Shown here piece by piece: positions 14,583-23,309 of a stretch of DNA of 64,000 bases (position 1 is its first letter; each line of letters begins with the position of its first letter). This stretch comes from an uncultured Clostridia bacterium (GTDB lineage Bacteria > Bacillota > Clostridia > Peptostreptococcales > Anaerovoracaceae), in NCBI GenBank assembly GCA_937900415.1, contig CALCEY010000009.1, positions 248,001 through 312,000 on the forward strand, written 5' to 3'. A program made the translations under genes and the position numbers. Under the pieces are notes generated by a model. That model did not search any database and had not been told where the DNA came from. It saw only the letters and a program-made list of their open reading frames with translations.

Positions 14583-16406
14583 TCATTTGTTCTCGTCATA
14601 TTTGAGGACGGCCGTAAAAGCTTCCTGCGGCACTTCCACCGTGCCGAACTGTCGCATCCTTTTCTTTCCCTCTTTTTGCTTCTCCAAAAGCTTTTTCTTT
14701 CTTGAAATATCGCCGCCGTAGCACTTGGCTATAACGTCTTTCCTATAGGCCTTTACAGTCTCCCTTGCGATTACCTTCTGTCCTATCGCCGCCTGGATAG
14801 GCACCTCGAACTGGTGCATCGGAATTATGGTCTTAAGCTTTTCACATACGAAACGGCCTCTTGCATAAGCCTTCGATTCGTGAACGATCATCGAAAAAGC
14901 GTCTACCAAATCCTTGTTAAGCAGTATATCCATCTTGACCACGTTGGAGCGTTCATATCTAAGGAACTCATAATCAAGGGAGCCGTAGCCTCTCGTCTTC
15001 GATTTCAATGCGTCGAAGAAATCATATATTACTTCGTTTAGCGGCATCTCATAGTGAAGCTGCACTCTCGTCTCCGTGATGTACTCCATGTGTATCATGC
15101 GGCCTCTTCTGTCCTGGCAGAGCTCCATTATCGAGCCGACGTACTCCTTTGGTATCATTATATCGGCTTTTACCATGGGCTCTTCTATGTAGCTTATCTC
15201 CTGAGCAGGCGGCAGATTGGTCGGATTCTGAATCATTTCCACAGTTCCGTCGGCCTTTACCACCCTGTATATAACGCTCGGCGAAGTAGTTATCACGCCG
15301 AGATCGAATTCTCTTTCAAGTCTTTCGACTATGATTTCCATATGCAAAAGTCCGAGGAATCCGCAGCGAAAACCGAATCCCAGGGCTGTCGAGGTCTCCG
15401 GCTCAAAATTAAAGGCAGCGTCATTAACCTGAAGTTTTTCAAGGGCGTCTTTGACATTTTCGTATTTTTCTCCCTCTGCCGGATAAATTCCGCAGTAAAC
15501 CATAGACTGAGCCGTCTTGTATCCAGGCAGAGTTTCCTCGGTAGGGTCGTTGTCAAGAGTTATAGTATCTCCCACTCTCGCATCCGAAACCTGCTTAATG
15601 CTTCCGCATATATATCCTACCTCGCCGGCCTTGAGAAATTCTGAAGGCACAGGCCCCGGAGCGCATACGCCGACCTCCGTCACCTCGTATTTCTTGCCTG
15701 TATTCATCAGCCGTATCACGTCGCCTTTGCGCAACATTCCGTCTATTATTCTCGCATATATTATTACTCCTTTATAATTATCGTACTTTGAGTCGAATAT
15801 CAGCGCCTTAAGCTTTCCGTCGGGATTGCCGGAAGGCGACGGTATTACTTTTATAATTTCTTCAAGGAGCTCTTCGATTCCTATGCCCTCCTTTGCCGAA
15901 ATCAACGGCGCTTCCGACGCATCAAGGCCTATTACTTCTTCTATCTCCTGTTTTGTTTCATCGGGACGTGCCGACGCCAAATCTATCTTATTTAAGACAG
16001 GCAGTATCTCCAGGTCTTCATCAAGGGCAAGATAGACGTTGGCAAGAGTCTGAGCTTCAACTCCCTGAGTAGCGTCCACCACAAGAACGGCGCCTTCGCA
16101 GGCAGCCAGGCTTCTTGATACTTCATAATTGAAATCCACATGGCCGGGAGTGTCTATGAGATTAAATATATAATCGCCGCCGTCCCTGCTGTGATAAGAC
16201 AGCCTTGTGGTCTGGAGCTTTATGGTTATCCCCCTTTCCCTTTCAAGGTCCATATTATCCAGATATTGCTCTTTCATATCTCTTTGCTCCACAAGACCTG
16301 TCTTTTCTATTATCCTGTCCGCAAGAGTGGATTTACCATGGTCTATATGAGCAATAATGCTGAAATTCCTTATATATTTCTGATAATCATTGTTTTTGTC
16401 CGTCAT
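14583..16406 (-). CDS. lepA: Elongation factor 4 (LepA), back-translocating GTPase
   Basis: Ribosome-bound GTPase thought to remodel stalled ribosomes or help 30S assembly. GTP-binding motifs are AHIDHGKSTLADRI (G1), DTPGHVDF (G3) and LPVLNKIDLA (G4). The EF-G-like domains and the LepA-specific C-terminal domain (about residues 480-607) follow, ending near RQFGTVEVPQEAF. Start at 16406 gives 607 residues and follows GTGAGGAA. Downstream of spoIIP and a small ORF on the same strand. Confidence 0.97.
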   Translation of the reverse strand: MTDKNNDYQKYIRNFSIIAHIDHGKSTLADRIIEKTGLVEQRDMKEQYLDNMDLERERGITIKLQTTRLSYHSRDGGDYIFNLIDTPGHVDFNYEVSRSLAACEGAVLVVDATQGVEAQTLANVYLALDEDLEILPVLNKIDLASARPDETKQEIEEVIGLDASEAPLISAKEGIGIEELLEEIIKVIPSPSGNPDGKLKALIFDSKYDNYKGVIIYARIIDGMLRKGDVIRLMNTGKKYEVTEVGVCAPGPVPSEFLKAGEVGYICGSIKQVSDARVGDTITLDNDPTEETLPGYKTAQSMVYCGIYPAEGEKYENVKDALEKLQVNDAAFNFEPETSTALGFGFRCGFLGLLHMEIIVERLEREFDLGVITTSPSVIYRVVKADGTVEMIQNPTNLPPAQEISYIEEPMVKADIMIPKEYVGSIMELCQDRRGRMIHMEYITETRVQLHYEMPLNEVIYDFFDALKSKTRGYGSLDYEFLRYERSNVVKMDILLNKDLVDAFSMIVHESKAYARGRFVCEKLKTIIPMHQFEVPIQAAIGQKVIARETVKAYRKDVIAKCYGGDISRKKKLLEKQKEGKKRMRQFGTVEVPQEAFTAVLKYDENK

Positions 16407-16466
16407 TTTTTCCTCACTTAAAACAATACTTACCTTTGATGAAAAAAGGTATCTATTCATATTATT

Positions 16467-16628
16467 TTAATGTAAATCGAGACTGTTTTCAACGAAAAGT
16501 TGTAAATATGCGCTGATTGCGCCTCCTTCTCCGTACATCATGGCGCATCTCCTGTCGACGCTTAAAAACGCCAGCGTCCCGAGAAAGAAAACAGCTGCCG
16601 TAAGGCAGCATTTTCCGAAGGTTTTCAT
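16467..16628 (-). CDS. Candidate 53-residue membrane protein after spoIIP
   Basis: A 53-codon ORF starting 3 nt after the spoIIP stop, with AAGGA upstream of its ATG. The protein begins MKTFGKCCLTAAVFFLGTLA, a basic start and one hydrophobic helix typical of a signal anchor, then a short tail containing YGEGGAISAYLQ. No family recognised. Position suggests co-expression with spoIIP in the spore or mother-cell programme, but the sequence alone does not prove it is translated. Confidence 0.45.
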   Translation of the reverse strand: MKTFGKCCLTAAVFFLGTLAFLSVDRRCAMMYGEGGAISAYLQLFVENSLDLH

Positions 16629-16631
16629 GGC

Positions 16632-17522
16632 TTAATATCCTTTCTTTAACGTATCTGCCAGAATCTTGCCAAAAATCTCGGCAGAGTTCCTCGCTTCTTC
16701 TATCCGGTTCCTGTTATACCCGATCTCCAAAAGCAGTGATTTGGAAGAATATCCCTGATTATAGCTGTAGCCTCTTTCAAGAACCTTTCCCGTATAGCCA
16801 TTGTAGTCTTCCGACGCTGTTTTATTAAGATTTGATATGAAAGTCTTGTTTGCCTTGTATGTTGAAGCTACCGTGCCTATCACATAAGAATATTTGGCGC
16901 ATTTCCTGCCGTCCACCGATACTGTTGCGGCCGGCGCCTCTGAGGCTACGGCGTCCCTATGCAAGTCTATCACGCATTTTACCGTCGGATATTTTTTCAA
17001 AAGAGACTGTACCGTTTCGTATGATCTGTTGTAAGAATCGTTGTAAGAAGGGTCGTCGTGAAGAGTCTTGTCATGAACCACAGAAATTCCTTCCTTCTCC
17101 AGCGACGCCGCCAGCACACTGCCCACATCTCTGACTGTGTTTTCTTCACCTTTGGAATGGAAGTTGCTGCCAGAAGCGGGAAGATATGATTCTGTCGCAT
17201 GGGTATGTACGATAAGAACAAGCGGATCGTCTCCCAAAACCACTTGCTCTGCAGGCTCTTTCTCTCCCTTTTCCGCTGCCTTGTCTCCTCCGCCATTCTC
17301 GCCACCTGACTGCCCGGCGCTGTTTTCGCCGCCTGCTTCATCAATATTTTCATTGTCTCTGGAATCTGCAAGCTCTATTGAAGCTGACGGATATACGGCG
17401 TTTATACACATTACTCCGAAATCCGTCGCCGTAGCTTTTTCCCCCGCAGGCATAACCGTACAAAATACTATTACACTCAACGCATATACTATTATAGCTC
17501 CGCTGGCTATGAATTTTTTCAT
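16632..17522 (-). CDS. spoIIP: Stage II sporulation protein P
   Basis: Membrane-anchored peptidoglycan amidase/endopeptidase that works with SpoIID and SpoIIM in engulfment during endospore formation. Residues 5-25 form a signal-anchor helix. A low-complexity Gly/Glu-rich linker follows (about 60-95), then the catalytic domain with VLIVHTHATESY (about 102-113) and DLHRDA (186-191), which carry the metal/catalytic His and Glu. It has 296 residues from the ATG after GGAGGG. Located directly after gpr on the same strand, the common gpr-spoIIP arrangement. Indicates a sporulating lineage. Confidence 0.93.
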   Translation of the reverse strand: MKKFIASGAIIVYALSVIVFCTVMPAGEKATATDFGVMCINAVYPSASIELADSRDNENIDEAGGENSAGQSGGENGGGDKAAEKGEKEPAEQVVLGDDPLVLIVHTHATESYLPASGSNFHSKGEENTVRDVGSVLAASLEKEGISVVHDKTLHDDPSYNDSYNRSYETVQSLLKKYPTVKCVIDLHRDAVASEAPAATVSVDGRKCAKYSYVIGTVASTYKANKTFISNLNKTASEDYNGYTGKVLERGYSYNQGYSSKSLLLEIGYNRNRIEEARNSAEIFGKILADTLKKGY

Positions 17523-17571
17523 ATTATCCCTCCGCAAGGCCCTGCTGCAAGCAAGGCCAAACTATGTCACT

Positions 17572-18453
17572 CTAAGAATATATGCCGGGGTGCAGAGTTA
17601 TATTTATTGCATTTGCTATTATTTCTGAAAAATCCTTTATTATTTCGTCGATGTCAGTCGAAGTCACTATCATCTGAAAATTTCCGGAGGAAAGATATTC
17701 CCGCGTTTTATCAGCATCCCAGGATGAAATATTTTCAGCTGCCTCCATTATCAAGGTTTTTGAATCTATGACAGTCGGTACGCCGATGGAAATCACCTTG
17801 CAGCCCAGCGTTTCCTCTGAAATCGCTTTTCTTCTGTTCCCCATACCTGCTCCCGGTTCTATCCCCGTATCGCATAGCTGTATAGTCGTACTCATTCTTT
17901 CCATATTTTTAGCTGCCAGCGAATCAATAACCACCGTAAAATCAGGTTTTACCATAGCGGCCACTTTTTGTATGAGGTCGGCGGTTTCCATTCCCGTAAC
18001 TCCCGTAACTGAAGGATTGAAGCCGCTGACGTTGGCCATTTCCCAATCCCCGTCGCAGTCGAACATGGAGAAAAGATGTGCGGTTATTTTTACTTTATCT
18101 ACCGTGTGAGGTCCCAGGCTGTCCGGCGTAACCTTTTCGTTTCCCAGTCCCACCACCAACACTTTAAGATAGTAGTCGAACCGAATCATTTTTTTCAGCT
18201 CATCAGCCAGAGCTGCGGCGGCTCTTTCCTTGATTCCGTCCTTCTGCTCCAAAACGCCTTCGACCTCTATCGTTATATATGTGCCCTTTGGCTTTCCAAA
18301 TGCCCTTTCTCCCTCGCTGCTTACTATTTTTATTTCAGTAACCGAGATATCCTCGTCTATCTGACTTTGCTTTTTCGTATACCCTGCAACCATGGCTCCG
18401 GCTTCCTCCAGCAGCTCATGATTTTCTATGGCCAAATCCGTTCTGTATTCCAT
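17572..18453 (-). CDS. gpr: Germination protease GPR
   Basis: Aspartic-like protease that degrades small acid-soluble spore proteins when spores germinate. The start at 18453 (after GGGAGGTGAG) gives 293 residues beginning MEYRTDLAIE. The TDLA motif is the conserved N-terminal block of this family, and here only four residues precede it, so the activation propeptide is nearly absent compared with Bacillus enzymes. Other family blocks are VVGLGNEKVTPDSLGPHT, GIEPGAGMGNRRKAI and VIDSLAAKN. It sits upstream of spoIIP and divergent from rpsT. Confidence 0.94.
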   Translation of the reverse strand: MEYRTDLAIENHELLEEAGAMVAGYTKKQSQIDEDISVTEIKIVSSEGERAFGKPKGTYITIEVEGVLEQKDGIKERAAAALADELKKMIRFDYYLKVLVVGLGNEKVTPDSLGPHTVDKVKITAHLFSMFDCDGDWEMANVSGFNPSVTGVTGMETADLIQKVAAMVKPDFTVVIDSLAAKNMERMSTTIQLCDTGIEPGAGMGNRRKAISEETLGCKVISIGVPTVIDSKTLIMEAAENISSWDADKTREYLSSGNFQMIVTSTDIDEIIKDFSEIIANAINITLHPGIYS

Positions 18454-18604
18454 TTGACTCTCACCTCCCGTATTTCCTGCGATCAACGTCAGACATACAC
18501 GTCTCGTCGGCTTCAGTTTCTCTCTGCCGCCGCTTTCCAATATAGTCCTGCCTGTAAAACTTCTCTTACTTATAAGTTTTCCTTAAGCCTGAAATATTAT
18601 TCTC

Positions 18605-18633
18605 TTGCAATTAAAGCTTTCTTCATATATAAT
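18605..18633 (+). promoter_or_regulatory. Promoter of rpsT
   Basis: TTGCAA (18605-18610) and a perfect TATAAT (18628-18633) with 17-bp spacing, 70 bp before the rpsT start. This leaves a leader of about 64 nt. Confidence 0.85.
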
Positions 18634-18649
18634 GTGTGTTGCGAATTTA

Positions 18650-18671
18650 TTTACTGCCTTACGGCGGTAAA
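18650..18671 (+). promoter_or_regulatory. Hairpin in the rpsT leader
   Basis: Stem TTTACTGCC (18650-18658) / GGCGGTAAA (18663-18671) with one G-T pair and a 4-nt loop, 32 nt ahead of the S20 start. No T-tract follows, so it is not a terminator. It may stabilise the mRNA or serve as a target for autogenous control by S20. Confidence 0.5.
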
Positions 18672-18703
18672 ATGCTAAAATTAAGAAAAGTGGGGTAAAA
18701 TTT

Positions 18704-18976
18704 ATGGCAAACATCAAATCCGCAAAGAAAAGAATCAGAGTTATCGACAAGAAAACTGCAAGAAACAGAAGAGTTAAAAATCATCTCAAAACTGTTTTAA
18801 AGAGCTTCGATGCAGCTTTAGAAGAAGGCAACTTCGAACAAGCAGCACAGCAGCTTCGCCTTGCAGAAAAGAAACTTATGCAGGCTGCTTCAAAGAATAC
18901 TATTTCAAAGAATGCCGCTTCAAGAAAAGTTTCAAGATTAACAAAAAGATTCAACGCTGCAAAAGCAGCAAAATAA
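18704..18976 (+). CDS. rpsT: 30S ribosomal protein S20
   Basis: Primary 16S rRNA-binding protein of the small subunit body. The 90-residue, lysine/arginine-rich, all-helical sequence begins MANIKSAKKRIRVI and includes KNTISKNAASRKVSRL, the standard S20 pattern. It has its own promoter and terminator, so it forms a single-gene unit, divergent from gpr. Divergent rpsT next to gpr-spoIIP-lepA-hemW is a conserved Firmicute arrangement. Confidence 0.98.
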   Translation: MANIKSAKKRIRVIDKKTARNRRVKNHLKTVLKSFDAALEEGNFEQAAQQLRLAEKKLMQAASKNTISKNAASRKVSRLTKRFNAAKAAK

Positions 18977-19032
18977 GTCTCACCCGTCCCCACCCGTGCA
19001 TAAGTTAAATGCACAGCAACGAGCGATGAAAG

Positions 19033-19067
19033 CCCATGGATGTGTCTCCCATGGGTTTTTCTTTTTG
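19033..19067 (+). terminator. Terminator of rpsT
   Basis: Stem CCCATGG (19033-19039) / CCATGGG (19049-19055), followed by a T-rich run TTTTTCTTTTT. Confidence 0.85.
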
Positions 19068-19108
19068 CTGTATTTCAGGGGCGTTTAAGCCTTTTCAAGT
19101 TTTCTCCC

Positions 19109-19137
19109 TTGCCACTGCGCCCGGCAGGTGTTAGAAT
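19109..19137 (+). promoter_or_regulatory. Promoter of pckG
   Basis: TTGCCA (19109-19114) and TAGAAT (19132-19137) with 17-bp spacing, 55 bp ahead of the start codon. Confidence 0.6.
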
Positions 19138-19192
19138 ATAGACAGCATTTGCAAGCTTTTATTAAGTAAAATATCGGTGAAGAGGAAGAAAA

Positions 19193-20956
19193 ATGATCGA
19201 GATTAAAAATGCAAAAGTCTTAGAATGGGTAAAAGAATGCGCAGAGCTGACTAATCCAAAAGAAATCATGTGGATAGACGGCTCAGAAGCACAACTTGAA
19301 AAGCTTCGTGAAGAGGCATGCAAAACAGGAGAGATGATACATCTGAACGAAAAGAAGCTGCCAAACTGTTACTATTACAGAACAGACCCAAAAGACGTAG
19401 CGAGAGATGAAAAGAGAACCGTAATATGCACAACCTATCAGAAGGACGCCGGCCCGACAAATAACTGGGTGCAAAAGGACGAGATGTACAAAAAAATGCG
19501 TCCTTTATTCAAGGACTCCATGAAGGGCCGCACCATGTACGCCATCCCGTTTTCCATGGGCGTTCCGGGCACGGAATTTTCAAAGATAGGCATTGAGCTT
19601 ACAGATTCGATATATGTAGTGCTGTCAATGCACATAATGACCCATGTCGGCAGCGATGCGGCAAAAGAACTCAATAACGGAGCCGACTTCGTAAAATGTC
19701 TCCATTCAAAGGCACAGGTAGACGCGGAAAACAAATACATAGCTCAATTCCCTGAGGATAACACTATCTGGAGCATCAACTCCGCCTATGGTGGCAACGT
19801 GCTTTTAGGGAAAAAATGCTTCGCTCTCAGAATAGGTTCGTGCCTCGGCAAAAGAGAAGGCTGGATGGCGGAACACATGCTGATTCTGTGTATCGAGAAG
19901 CCTGACGGAGAAAAGAAATACATAAGCGCGGCGTTTCCAAGCGCATGCGGAAAAACAAACCTCGCCATGCTCATACCGCCTGAGCATCTCCGTGAAAAAG
20001 GCTACAAAGTCTACACCATCGGCGACGACATTGCATGGCTGCGCATAGGCCGTGACGGAAGGCTCTATGCCGTAAACCCTGAGAACGGCTTCTTTGGAGT
20101 AGCTCCGGGCACTAACAGCAAAACCAACAAAAACGCGCTGCTTACCACCAAGAAAAATACGATTTTTACCAACGTTTGCAGAAATCTTGATGATAACACC
20201 GTATGGTGGGAGGGACTTGATCAGCCTGCACCCGTCAACGGAGAGGACTGGCGCGGCCGTCCGTGGAATTCGCAGACTGCGGAGGAGAAGGGCGCCCACC
20301 CTAATTCAAGATTTACGGCTCCCGCTGAAAACTGTCCTTCAATAGCCCCTGAGTTTTTCACCGGCGAGGGCGTTCCTATCAGCGCAATAATATTCGGAGG
20401 AAGACGCGCGAGCGCCGAGCCTCTCATCAGCCAGTCGTTTGACTGGAATCACGGCGTTTTCATGGGCTCTAAGATGTCCTCCGAAACTACTGCCGCAACC
20501 ACCGGCGCCGTAGGCGTTGTTCGCTACGACCCTATGGCCATGCTGCCGTTCTGCGGCTATCACATGGGAGATTATTTCCAGCATTGGATAGATATGGGCG
20601 CTAAAATGACCAATCCTCCTAAAATCTTTAACGTGAACTGGTTCAGGAAGGATGAAAACGGCCGCTTCATCTGGCCGGGCTTCGGAGAAAATCTTCGCGT
20701 TCTGCTGTGGGCGCTTGACCGCTGCGATGGAAAAGCAGAGGCTGTCAAGACGCCTCTGGGATATGTTCCTGCTCCCGGCTCTTTAGATACGGAGGGAATA
20801 GAAATAACAGATTCACAGCTTGAAGAAATCACTGCCGTCGATAAGGAAACATGGAAAAAAGAGCTTGCCGGTTTAAAGGAGTGGTATGCTAAATTCGACC
20901 ACATGCCTGACGAGCTGATCGCCGCACTGGCGAAACTTGAACTGGAGCTCGATTAA
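19193..20956 (+). CDS. pckG: Phosphoenolpyruvate carboxykinase (GTP)
   Basis: Interconverts oxaloacetate plus GTP and phosphoenolpyruvate plus CO2 plus GDP. In fermenting anaerobes it often runs toward oxaloacetate. It is the GTP type: 587 residues, kinase loop AAFPSACGKTNLAML (about 247-260) with the hyper-reactive Cys252, and MGSKMSSETTAA and IGDDIAWLRIG blocks. ATP-type PckA is shorter and has a different loop. SD GAGGAAG precedes the ATG. It is monocistronic, with a bidirectional terminator after it. Confidence 0.96.
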   Translation: MIEIKNAKVLEWVKECAELTNPKEIMWIDGSEAQLEKLREEACKTGEMIHLNEKKLPNCYYYRTDPKDVARDEKRTVICTTYQKDAGPTNNWVQKDEMYKKMRPLFKDSMKGRTMYAIPFSMGVPGTEFSKIGIELTDSIYVVLSMHIMTHVGSDAAKELNNGADFVKCLHSKAQVDAENKYIAQFPEDNTIWSINSAYGGNVLLGKKCFALRIGSCLGKREGWMAEHMLILCIEKPDGEKKYISAAFPSACGKTNLAMLIPPEHLREKGYKVYTIGDDIAWLRIGRDGRLYAVNPENGFFGVAPGTNSKTNKNALLTTKKNTIFTNVCRNLDDNTVWWEGLDQPAPVNGEDWRGRPWNSQTAEEKGAHPNSRFTAPAENCPSIAPEFFTGEGVPISAIIFGGRRASAEPLISQSFDWNHGVFMGSKMSSETTAATTGAVGVVRYDPMAMLPFCGYHMGDYFQHWIDMGAKMTNPPKIFNVNWFRKDENGRFIWPGFGENLRVLLWALDRCDGKAEAVKTPLGYVPAPGSLDTEGIEITDSQLEEITAVDKETWKKELAGLKEWYAKFDHMPDELIAALAKLELELD

Positions 20957-20996
20957 GTCCCATATCCGATCATAATCTGCACATCATCATAAATAC

Positions 20997-21042
20997 AAAA
21001 GCGTTCGCTTCCATGAAAATTCATGAAATCACGAACGCTTTT
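20997..21042. terminator. Bidirectional terminator between pckG and the exported unknown gene
   Basis: Perfect 11-bp stem AAAAGCGTTCG (20997-21007) / CGAACGCTTTT (21032-21042) between convergent genes. It reads with a T tail on both strands. Confidence 0.85.
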
Positions 21043-21054
21043 ATATTTGCATCG

Positions 21055-21885
21055 TTATTCTGTCCCTTCCTCTTTAATTTTGCTTTTTGAAAGTATATTT
21101 TCATCGCAGTCCTCAACCGCATCAAAACTCCTTGCCATCACGTAAAAATATATGCTGACGTCCTGCTCTTCAAAATATCTCGCATATAGCCTTCCCTTCA
21201 TTGATACAGGCGCAAACTCTTCGCCATTCACATCATAATCCGGTTTACCGTATTGAATATAATTACGATAATTTTTGACAGGACTGTGATTAGTACCGCT
21301 GACCGTCATATCAGCATCGACACGGGTCCAGCCGTCATATCCCGCATACGAAACGTTCTCCAAAACAGCCGTCGTCTGCCACTCAAAAACAGTTTGGCTT
21401 CTTTCCATTCCCAAATCTTCAAGCACCAGCTTTTTCATATCAAATTCCGGGACTACCGCAGCTTCGTTTTCATCAAAGCTCCCATCCTGTTTGAATCCCA
21501 ATCGTCCATCTGCACCGTAAGCTCCGTAAAACCCGTTGTAATACAACGATTCGTCATCATACAAACGGCTGCATCCCTTTGACAAATCAAAGGCCGGAAA
21601 ATTATACATTATGGTAAGCCTTACATCTGAATCGCCGGTATATAGTCTGAAATCAGAATCAGCGTTATATGTCATCACAAAAGGATACCAGTCCGCTTTC
21701 TCAGTCGCCCCGCCTCCCGGTATGTCTATCTCTATTCCTCTTTCTTTCATGAGGCTTTCTTTCTCATTCATATAACTGTAAACCTTCATGACGGCAAGGC
21801 TGCGTACATACGGCGACAGCGGCGACATTACAAAGGCCGAAATCAGAACAATAATGAAAGCCGGTATTACAAATTTCTTTTTCAT
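21055..21885 (-). CDS. Exported or membrane-anchored protein of unknown function
   Basis: Product of 276 residues with a clear signal or anchor (MKKKFVIPAFIIVLISAFVM) and a hydrophilic extracytoplasmic part rich in Tyr, Asp and Phe. I recognise no domain. Segments such as DWYPFVMTYNADSDFRLYTG and VPEFDMKKLVLEDLG look like a beta-rich globular domain, and the sequence ends in an acidic/lysine tail. No lipobox cysteine is seen. Converges on pckG and shares its terminator. Single gene, divergent from the LOG-family gene. Confidence 0.65.
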   Translation of the reverse strand: MKKKFVIPAFIIVLISAFVMSPLSPYVRSLAVMKVYSYMNEKESLMKERGIEIDIPGGGATEKADWYPFVMTYNADSDFRLYTGDSDVRLTIMYNFPAFDLSKGCSRLYDDESLYYNGFYGAYGADGRLGFKQDGSFDENEAAVVPEFDMKKLVLEDLGMERSQTVFEWQTTAVLENVSYAGYDGWTRVDADMTVSGTNHSPVKNYRNYIQYGKPDYDVNGEEFAPVSMKGRLYARYFEEQDVSIYFYVMARSFDAVEDCDENILSKSKIKEEGTE

Positions 21886-21903
21886 AAATATTATCTTACC
21901 ACA

Positions 21904-21933
21904 TTGACATGGTTTGCGCCAGGCCGATATAAT
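21904..21933 (+). promoter_or_regulatory. Promoter of the LOG-family gene
   Basis: TTGACA (21904-21909) and TATAAT (21928-21933), both consensus, with an 18-bp spacer. A GGAGGT ribosome site (21944-21949) follows before the ATG. Confidence 0.85.
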
Positions 21934-21954
21934 AGCATTACTTGGAGGTAAGAC

Positions 21955-22503
21955 ATGAATATATGCGTTTATGGAGCGAGCAGCAAAAGCATAGATAAAA
22001 AATATATAGATTCTGTGGAAAGGTTAGGAGAAGAAATGGCTCGCCGCGGCCACATGCTCGTTTTCGGAGGCGGCGCGGAGGGGCTGATGGGCGCCGCCGT
22101 AAGAGGTCTTCAAAGAAGGGGCGGCAGGAGCCTGGGTATAGCTCCGAAATTTTTTGACGAGCCCGGAATTCTGCATGAGACATGTGATGAATTTATCTTC
22201 ACCGAAACCATGCGTCAGCGAAAACAACTGATGGAAGAGCGTTCCGACGCTTTCATTATGACTCCGGGAGGCATAGGTACTTTTGAGGAATTTTTTGAAA
22301 TACTCACCTTAAAGCAGCTCGGCCGCCACGATAAGCCGATTGCCGTATTCAACATCTGCGGCTATTACGATGAACTTGAAGCCATGATGAGAAGAGCATT
22401 CAGCGAAGGCTTCATGCGGAAAGGCTCCGAGAATCTGTATAAAAGCTTCGGCGAAGCGTCTCTGCTGCTCAATTACATAGAAAGCAAACAAAAAGACGAA
22501 TAA
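21955..22503 (+). CDS. LOG-family protein (nucleoside 5'-monophosphate phosphoribohydrolase type)
   Basis: Rossmann-like protein of the TIGR00730/LOG family; the best known members hydrolyse cytokinin riboside monophosphates to free base and ribose phosphate. Here 182 residues with the glycine block VFGGGAEGLMGA and the catalytic signature PGGIGTFEEFFE (PGGxGTxxE). In bacteria the physiological substrate is usually an AMP-like nucleotide. It is alone under a strong promoter. Confidence 0.88.
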   Translation: MNICVYGASSKSIDKKYIDSVERLGEEMARRGHMLVFGGGAEGLMGAAVRGLQRRGGRSLGIAPKFFDEPGILHETCDEFIFTETMRQRKQLMEERSDAFIMTPGGIGTFEEFFEILTLKQLGRHDKPIAVFNICGYYDELEAMMRRAFSEGFMRKGSENLYKSFGEASLLLNYIESKQKDE

Positions 22504-22591
22504 TTAACCGGGAACCGAGGCTGCTTACTTTGCTTCCTTGTCCTCAATCAAAATTCATCTTCCCTTGCTACGCTCTATTCTTTGCTGCGCT

Positions 22592-23275
22592 CTATTTCTT
22601 TATCAAATCTTTTATAACCTCAGAGGCTATCAAAAGACCTGCTGCTGACGGAACAAAACTGATGCTCGCCGGCGCTCTGCCGCCGGTGTTTACAGGTTCT
22701 TCTTCGGAATAAACTGCCTTTATCCCTCTTATTCCTCTCTTTCTCAATTCTTTTCGAACGATTTTAGCCAGAGGACATACCTTCGTATCTTCTATATCGG
22801 ACACCTTAAAAGCCAGGGGGTCTAATTTATTTCCCGTACCCATTGAAGAAATCACCGGAACTCCGGCTTCCTTGCAGCGACATATTATATCTATCTTTGC
22901 CGTCACGTTATCAACAGCGTCTACTACATAATCATATCTGCTGAAATCAAATTCCGACGCAGATTCCGGCGTATAGAAAATTCTCCTGGCCTCTATTTCA
23001 ATCTCCGGGTTTATATCTTTAAGTCTTTCTCTTTCAACGTCGACCTTAGCTCTGCCGACAGTGCTGTTCAAGGCTATCAGCTGCCTGTTTATATTTGTTC
23101 TGTCTATCGTATCCTTATCTACTATCTCGATTGCTCCGATTCCGGCTCTGACGAGAGCTTCGCATACATAGCTGCCCACGCCTCCCACGCCGAAAACCAA
23201 AACTCCGGCCTCGGACAGCTTTTGGCACGCTTCTTCTCCTATAAGCTTTGCTGTGCGCTGAAATTCTTCTTTCAT
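22592..23275 (-). CDS. tcdA: tRNA threonylcarbamoyladenosine dehydratase
   Basis: E1-like ThiF/MoeB-family enzyme that uses ATP to cyclise t6A to ct6A at tRNA position 37. The nucleotide-binding motif GVGGVGSYVCEALVRAG is at about 29-45, followed by DKDTIDRTNINRQ, which is typical of TcdA (YgdL), and the C-terminal SISFVPSAAGLLIASEV. 227 residues. The last gene of the ftsE-recJ-recX run; the 34-bp gap from recX suggests co-transcription. Confidence 0.9.
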   Translation of the reverse strand: MKEEFQRTAKLIGEEACQKLSEAGVLVFGVGGVGSYVCEALVRAGIGAIEIVDKDTIDRTNINRQLIALNSTVGRAKVDVERERLKDINPEIEIEARRIFYTPESASEFDFSRYDYVVDAVDNVTAKIDIICRCKEAGVPVISSMGTGNKLDPLAFKVSDIEDTKVCPLAKIVRKELRKRGIRGIKAVYSEEEPVNTGGRAPASISFVPSAAGLLIASEVIKDLIKK

Positions 23276-23309
23276 CTGACTTTCATTCCACCTTTTCTCC
23301 TCTGACTTT

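Noticed and set aside
15054..15644. 196-residue plus-strand ORF
   Set aside because: Antisense shadow of lepA.
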